Assembly (NCBI GenBank): GCA_947474395.1
Contig: CANJID010000006.1
Location: 26,567 to 90,566, forward strand
Source of the DNA: Caulobacterales bacterium
Lineage (GTDB): Bacteria > Pseudomonadota > Alphaproteobacteria > Caulobacterales > Caulobacteraceae
Direction: 5' to 3'
Length of the DNA stretch: 64,000 nucleotides
Shown here: piece after piece, positions 59,777 to 64,000 of the stretch
How the letters are laid out: every line of letters begins with the position of its first letter
Numbering within the stretch: position 1 is the stretch's first letter
The notes under the pieces: generated by a model
Seen by the model: the letters and a program-made list of their open reading frames with translations, nothing else
What the model was told of the DNA's origin: nothing
Databases searched by the model: none
Translations under genes and position numbers: made by a program

Positions 59777-60517
59777 ATGCGCCCCTTTCCCGTCAGCCTT
59801 CTCCTGGCCGCCCTCCTCGCCCTGCCCTCCGTCGGTTGCAGCGCCGAGAGCACGCCGGCGAAAGTGTCCGTGGACAAGGACTTCGGCGACAAGGTGCGCG
59901 CCTATCTGATGGACCATCCCGAGGTGATCCAGGAGGCGGTGGACAAGCTGCAGTCCAACCGCCAGGCGGCCCTGGACAAGGCGAGCCGCGAGGCCCTGTC
60001 CGCCCACCGCTCAGCGGTCGAGCGCGATCCGCGGGACTTCGTCGCCGGCAATCCCAACGGCAAGATCACGGTGGTGGAGTACTTCGACTACCGCTGCCCC
60101 TACTGCAAGGTGGCCGCCCCTGCCGTTCAGAAGCTGATCGCGGAGAACAAGGACGTCCGCTTCGTGCTGAAGGAGTTCCCGATCCTGTCGGAGGTCTCCA
60201 AGCACGCCTCCAAGGCGGCCCTGGGCGCCAAGGCCGAGGGCAAGTACCTGCCCGTTCACTTCGCCATGCTCGAGGAGAAGAACCTCGACGACGCCGCCAT
60301 CGAACGCATCCTGAAGGAGCACGGCGTCGACGCCACGCGGGCCAAGGCGGTCGGCGAGAACCCCGACTCCACCAAGCAGATCGAGGACGTACATTCCCTC
60401 GCCGCCCTGACCGGGGTCAACGGCACCCCCGCCTTCGTTATCGGCGACACCATGGTCGCCGGCTGGGATCCGGAGCAGATCCAGGCCGCCATCGAGGCCG
60501 AGCGCAAGAAGGGCTGA
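59777..60517 (+). CDS. DsbA-family thiol:disulfide oxidoreductase
   Basis: 246 residues. N-terminal signal with a Cys at LPSVGC, possibly a lipobox although not ideal. Thioredoxin-fold domain with RCPYCK active site and cis-Pro loop GVNGTPAFVIGD. The pre-domain helix (KVRAYLMDHPEVIQEAV) is typical of Com1/BdbD-like DsbA proteins. Acts on periplasmic disulfides. Confidence 0.92.
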   Translation: MRPFPVSLLLAALLALPSVGCSAESTPAKVSVDKDFGDKVRAYLMDHPEVIQEAVDKLQSNRQAALDKASREALSAHRSAVERDPRDFVAGNPNGKITVVEYFDYRCPYCKVAAPAVQKLIAENKDVRFVLKEFPILSEVSKHASKAALGAKAEGKYLPVHFAMLEEKNLDDAAIERILKEHGVDATRAKAVGENPDSTKQIEDVHSLAALTGVNGTPAFVIGDTMVAGWDPEQIQAAIEAERKKG

Positions 60518-60625
60518 GAGCCCCCCGGGCGCCTCAGGCGCGGCCTAACGGCGTATTAACGGGACGGCGCCTAGCTTACCGGCATATCGGGCCCGAAGAG
60601 GCCCCTCCGTCCGGGAGCCTCGTCC

Positions 60626-61015
60626 ATGTCCACCTTGTCGTCGTACCGCCGACCCATCCACGATCACTTCGAGCCCGACGAGTCCATGGACCCGCACGCG
60701 GCGCGCAAGCTGCGCGGCAACCTCGAACAGATCGACTACGCCGCCTTCGCCTCCAACAGGGAGGTGATCTCCCAGGCCCTCGGCCACGTCGATGCCAAGA
60801 AGTTCCAGCGCATGGCTGTCGTGGTGGCGCAGGCCCGGGCCCAGTGGGTCGCTACCGCCGTGGCCCTCAGCCAGACCGGCCAGATCCCGACGTCGGATCA
60901 GATCGCCAAGCTGGCCCAGCTGCGTTCGGCGTTCGAGGAGATGTCCGAGGCCTATGACGGCATGCGCCGCATGGTCGAGCGCGGCTACCTGCCCTTCGAC
61001 GCTCCCGTCGCCTAG
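60626..61015 (+). CDS. Conserved hypothetical, 129 residues
   Basis: Soluble, mainly helical protein with no signal peptide. Central HVDAKKFQRMAVVVAQ helix and C-terminal MRRMVERGYLPFD. Not recognised. The stop lies 3 nt before the end of convergent thiG. Confidence 0.65.
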   Translation: MSTLSSYRRPIHDHFEPDESMDPHAARKLRGNLEQIDYAAFASNREVISQALGHVDAKKFQRMAVVVAQARAQWVATAVALSQTGQIPTSDQIAKLAQLRSAFEEMSEAYDGMRRMVERGYLPFDAPVA

Positions 61016-61018
61016 GCG

Positions 61019-61825
61019 CTAAATCAGTCCCGCTAGCGGCGAGGACGGGTCGGCGTAGAGTTTGCGCGGCATCCGCCCCGCCAGATAGGCCTCGCGGCCG
61101 GCGATCACCGCATGCTTCATGGCCCGCGCCATGCGGATCGGGTCCTTGGCCTCGGCGATGGCCGTATTCATCAGCACCGCGTCGCAGCCGAGCTCCATCG
61201 CCGCCGCGGCGTCCGAGGCTGTGCCCACCCCGGCGTCCACCACCACCGGCACCTTGGCCTGTTCGACGATCAGCCGGATCGTCAGGGGGTTCAGTATGCC
61301 CAGGCCCGAGCCGATCAGGCTGCCCAGGGGCATGATGGCCGCGGCGCCGGCCTCCTCCAGCTTGCGGGCGTAGACCGGGTCGTCCGAGCAATAGACCATC
61401 ACCTGGAAACCCTCGGCGACCAGCATCTTCAGGGCGCGAAGGGTCTCCTCCATGTCCGGATAGAGGGTCTTGGCGTCCGACAGGACCTCCAGCTTGACCA
61501 GGTCCCAGCCGCCGGCCTCGCGGGCCAGGCGCAGGGTCCGCACCGCCTCCTCGCCGGTGAAGCAGCCGGCGGTGTTGGGCAGGTAGGTGAAGCGCTCCGG
61601 CTTCACGAAGTCGGCCAGCATGGGCTGGGAGGGATCGGACAGGTTCACGCGGCGCAGGGCCACCGTGACCATCTCCGCCCCGGCAGCCTCGGCGGCGGCC
61701 GCGTTCTGGGCGTAGTCCTTGTACTTGCCGGTGCCGACGATCAGCCGCGAGCGGAAGGTGCGGCCCGCGACGGTCCAGGCGTCGTCAGATGCGATCTCGG
61801 CGGAGGGGGAAACGGGTGCGTTCAT
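61019..61825 (-). CDS. thiG: Thiazole synthase ThiG
   Basis: 268 residues, (beta/alpha)8 barrel. Schiff-base Lys in [16 protein letters not shown], phosphate-binding [21 protein letters not shown] and [13 protein letters not shown]. Joins DXP, dehydroglycine or glycine imine and ThiS thiocarboxylate to form the thiamine thiazole. thiS lies 30 bp upstream. Confidence 0.96.
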   Translation of the reverse strand: MNAPVSPSAEIASDDAWTVAGRTFRSRLIVGTGKYKDYAQNAAAAEAAGAEMVTVALRRVNLSDPSQPMLADFVKPERFTYLPNTAGCFTGEEAVRTLRLAREAGGWDLVKLEVLSDAKTLYPDMEETLRALKMLVAEGFQVMVYCSDDPVYARKLEEAGAAAIMPLGSLIGSGLGILNPLTIRLIVEQAKVPVVVDAGVGTASDAAAAMELGCDAVLMNTAIAEAKDPIRMARAMKHAVIAGREAYLAGRMPRKLYADPSSPLAGLI

Positions 61826-61855
61826 GGGCCTAATCTAGCGCGTATCCGCCGGCTG

Positions 61856-62056
61856 CTAACCCCCGCCGATGAAATGTACGATCTCGATGCGGTCGCCGTC
61901 GGCCAGTTGCGTCGCGGCGTAGAGGGAGCGGGGCACGATCTCGAGGTTCCTCTCGACCGCCACCTTGCGGGCGTCCAGGCCCAGTTCGGCCACCATCGCG
62001 GCCACGTCCGGGGCCCAGGAAAGCTCCCGCATTTCGCCGTTGATCGTCAGCTGCAT
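61856..62056 (-). CDS. thiS: Sulfur carrier protein ThiS
   Basis: 66 residues from [14 protein letters not shown], ubiquitin-like, ending in the required Gly-Gly (HFIGGG) that is thiocarboxylated. A start 6 codons upstream is possible. Pairs with thiG. thiO, thiE and thiC are not in the window. Confidence 0.94.
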   Translation of the reverse strand: MQLTINGEMRELSWAPDVAAMVAELGLDARKVAVERNLEIVPRSLYAATQLADGDRIEIVHFIGGG

Positions 62057-62150
62057 CGTCGCCACGCGCTCCATGCCGCGCCCGTTGCGCTTGTGACGCC
62101 TGGGCGGCGGCGATACAAGGCCGCTGGACTCAGCTGGGCGCCAGGGGCGA

Positions 62151-62594
62151 ATGCCGAAACCGATCTATGTGCTTAGCGGACCCAACCTCAACCTGTTGGG
62201 GACCCGCGAGCCGCACATCTACGGCACGACGACGCTCGACGAGGTGAAGGCGCTTTGCGAAGCGCGCGCCGCCGCCGCGGGCTTCACCGTGGTCTTTCGC
62301 CAATCGAACCACGAGGGCGAACTGATCGACTGGATCCAGGAGGCGAGGACCCAAGGGTCCGCCATCGTCTTGAATCCGGCCGGATACGGCCACACCTCCA
62401 TCGCCCTGCTCGACGCCTTGCAGGCGGCGGAGCTGCCGGTGGTGGAATGCCATCTGTCCAATCCTGCGGCGCGGGAGACTTTCCGGCGTCATTCCTACGT
62501 GTCCCAGGTCGCCAAGGGCGTGGTGATGGGCCTCGGCGCGGCGAGCTACGAGCTTGCCGTCGAGGCCGCGACCCGCTTGGCCGCCAAAGCTTAG
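62151..62594 (+). CDS. aroQ: 3-dehydroquinate dehydratase, type II
   Basis: 147 residues. Motifs: [16 protein letters not shown] with catalytic Tyr/Arg loop, [10 protein letters not shown] and [16 protein letters not shown]. Third step of the shikimate pathway, which feeds chorismate to TrpE. Followed by accB after 9 nt, a common bacterial arrangement. Confidence 0.96.
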   Translation: MPKPIYVLSGPNLNLLGTREPHIYGTTTLDEVKALCEARAAAAGFTVVFRQSNHEGELIDWIQEARTQGSAIVLNPAGYGHTSIALLDALQAAELPVVECHLSNPAARETFRRHSYVSQVAKGVVMGLGAASYELAVEAATRLAAKA

Positions 62595-62603
62595 AGGCCA
62601 CTG

Positions 62604-63110
62604 ATGAGCGAGCCTAAAGACGCGGCCAAGTCCGGGGCCAAGAAGCCTTCCACGTCGGAGGCGATCGAGCTCGGACTGATCCGCAGCCTGGCGGCCATTC
62701 TGAAGGAGACCGACCTCACCGAGATCGAGGTCGAGCGCGGGGACCTGCGCATCCGCGTGGCCCGCGGCGGAACGGCGCCCACCACCTATCTCACCGCTCC
62801 GGCGGCGCCGACAGCGGCGGCCCCCGTGGCGCACGCGGGCGAGGCGGCGGCTCCGGCCGCGCCGCCGGTCCGCGCCGGCGACCTGGTCAAATCGCCCATG
62901 GTCGGCACCGTCTACCACCAGGCCACGCCGGGCTCGGACCCCTTCATCAAGGTGGGCGACAAGGTGGCCGAGGGCCAGACCCTGATGATCGTCGAGGCGA
63001 TGAAGACCATGAACCCGATCCCCTCGCCGCGCGCGGGTGTGGTGGTCGAGGTGCTGGTGGCCGACGGCCAGCCGGTCGAGTTCGGCGAACCCCTCGTCGT
63101 CCTCGAATAG
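62604..63110 (+). CDS. accB: Biotin carboxyl carrier protein of acetyl-CoA carboxylase
   Basis: 168 residues. N-terminal region, Ala/Pro hinge (about 65-95), and C-terminal biotinyl domain with [10 protein letters not shown] carrying the biotin Lys. Carries carboxybiotin between AccC and AccAD. accC follows. Confidence 0.96.
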   Translation: MSEPKDAAKSGAKKPSTSEAIELGLIRSLAAILKETDLTEIEVERGDLRIRVARGGTAPTTYLTAPAAPTAAAPVAHAGEAAAPAAPPVRAGDLVKSPMVGTVYHQATPGSDPFIKVGDKVAEGQTLMIVEAMKTMNPIPSPRAGVVVEVLVADGQPVEFGEPLVVLE

Positions 63111-63120
63111 GCGCGGGAAA

Positions 63121-64000
63121 GTGTTCGACAAGATCCTGATCGCCAACCGCGGCGAGATCGCGCTGCGGGTCCACCGCGCCTGCAAGGAGATGGGCATCGC
63201 CACCGTGGCGGTGCACTCGGAGGCCGACGCCGGCGCCATGCACGTGCGCCTGGCCGACGAGAGCGTCTGCATCGGCCCGGCCTCGGCCGCCAAGAGCTAC
63301 CTCAACATCCCCTCGATCATCGCCGCCGCCGAGATCACCGGCGCCCAGGCGATCCATCCCGGCTACGGCTTCCTGTCCGAGAACGCCCGCTTCGCCGAGA
63401 TCGTCGGCGCCCACGGCTTCACCTTCATCGGCCCCAAGCCCGAGCACATCCGGGTGATGGGCGACAAGATCAGCGCCAAGCAGACCGTCAAGGAAGCCGG
63501 CATCCCTGTGGTGCCCGGCTCCGACGGCGGAGTGGAGACGGTCGAAGAGGCCATGGCCGCCGCCGAGGCCATCGGCTTTCCCGTGCTGATCAAGGCCGCT
63601 TCCGGCGGCGGCGGTCGCGGCATGAAGGTGGCCAAGGACATGGATAGCCTGGCCGAGGCGGTGCAGACCGCCCAGTCGGAGGCCAAGGCGGCCTTCGGCG
63701 ACGGCACGGTCTACATGGAACGCTACCTGCAGAAGCCCCGGCATATCGAGCTGCAGGTGATCGCCGACAGCCACGGCAACGTCGTGCACTTAGGGGAGCG
63801 CGACTGCTCCCTGCAGCGCCGTCACCAGAAGGTGCTGGAGGAGGCCCCCTCCCCGGCCCTGGACGCCGCGGGCCGCGCGGCCATCGGCAAGACGGTGTCC
63901 GCCGCCATCGGCAAGATCGGCTATCTCGGCGTCGGCACCATCGAGTTCCTGTGGGAGGACGGCGAGTTCTTCTTCATCGAGATGAACACCCGCCTGCAGG
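63121..64000 (+). CDS. accC: Biotin carboxylase, N-terminal part
   Basis: Starts GTG 63121 and runs off the window end (about 293 residues of about 450). ATP-grasp biotin carboxylase: [39 protein letters not shown] and [16 protein letters not shown]. The catalytic Glu is in FIEMNTR. Operon with accB. Confidence 0.96.
   Translation, partial: MFDKILIANRGEIALRVHRACKEMGIATVAVHSEADAGAMHVRLADESVCIGPASAAKSYLNIPSIIAAAEITGAQAIHPGYGFLSENARFAEIVGAHGFTFIGPKPEHIRVMGDKISAKQTVKEAGIPVVPGSDGGVETVEEAMAAAEAIGFPVLIKAASGGGGRGMKVAKDMDSLAEAVQTAQSEAKAAFGDGTVYMERYLQKPRHIELQVIADSHGNVVHLGERDCSLQRRHQKVLEEAPSPALDAAGRAAIGKTVSAAIGKIGYLGVGTIEFLWEDGEFFFIEMNTRLQ

Overview
The window is a dense, high-GC chromosomal segment with about 60 protein genes and no recognisable mobile element, CRISPR array, rRNA or tRNA. 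It most resembles Caulobacterales, probably Phenylobacterium or Caulobacter. The reasons are the run of lipid A genes with LpxI instead of LpxH, two proteins carrying a domain like the LPS-anchoring N-terminus of the Caulobacter S-layer protein RsaA, an RNase E ending in a GWW motif, a bactofilin next to an M23 peptidase, and an alphaproteobacterial LexA box (GAAC-N7-GAAC). The genus call is inference from gene content and was not tested by a database search.

Layout. 1-6769: end of a PpiD-like foldase, then trpE, then trpG-trpD-trpC; trpE is separated from trpGDC by an RTX/RsaA-like gene and a small membrane protein gene. 6800-14249: self-regulated lexA, convergent comEC, gltX, gltA and a flavohaemoglobin. 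14347-17405: small membrane proteins, a Tat-exported dienelactone-hydrolase-like protein and two uncharacterised exported proteins. 17402-32480 (all minus strand): rpsB-tsf-pyrH-frr-uppS-cdsA-dxr-rseP-bamA-ompH-lpxD-fabZ-lpxA-lpxI-lpxB, which links translation, UMP kinase, isoprenoid and phospholipid precursors, outer-membrane protein assembly and lipid A synthesis. 32655-34026: a ybaK-like deacylase and two small conserved genes.

34033-41306 (minus strand): an iscR-led SUF iron-sulfur operon (iscR, cysteine desulfurase, sufB, sufC, sufD, sufS, DUF59/sufT, sufA, TfoX-like), with a likely IscR site over its promoter. 41481-45167: a divergent alpha/beta-hydrolase-fold protein lacking the usual nucleophile serine, a metallo-beta-lactamase-fold protein, tyrS and a Bcp peroxiredoxin. 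45168-45619 has no gene but contains a perfect potential pseudoknot. 45620-48430: M23 peptidase, bactofilin, and prfB with the classic +1 programmed frameshift. 48501-51113: a second RsaA-domain protein with four Calx-beta repeats and a Gly/Ser-rich start. 51232-60517: cell-wall and RNA-decay genes (PBP1A, AmiC amidase, RNase E, M48 peptidase, DsbA-like protein). 60626-64000: a small conserved gene, thiG-thiS, aroQ, accB and the start of accC.

The most unusual content is the pair of modular surface-protein candidates (2650-3948 and 48501-51113). Both end in about 220 residues resembling the N-terminal LPS-binding domain of RsaA, attached to different cargo (RTX motifs in one, Calx-beta repeats in the other). 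This suggests a family of LPS-tethered surface proteins built on a reusable anchor module.
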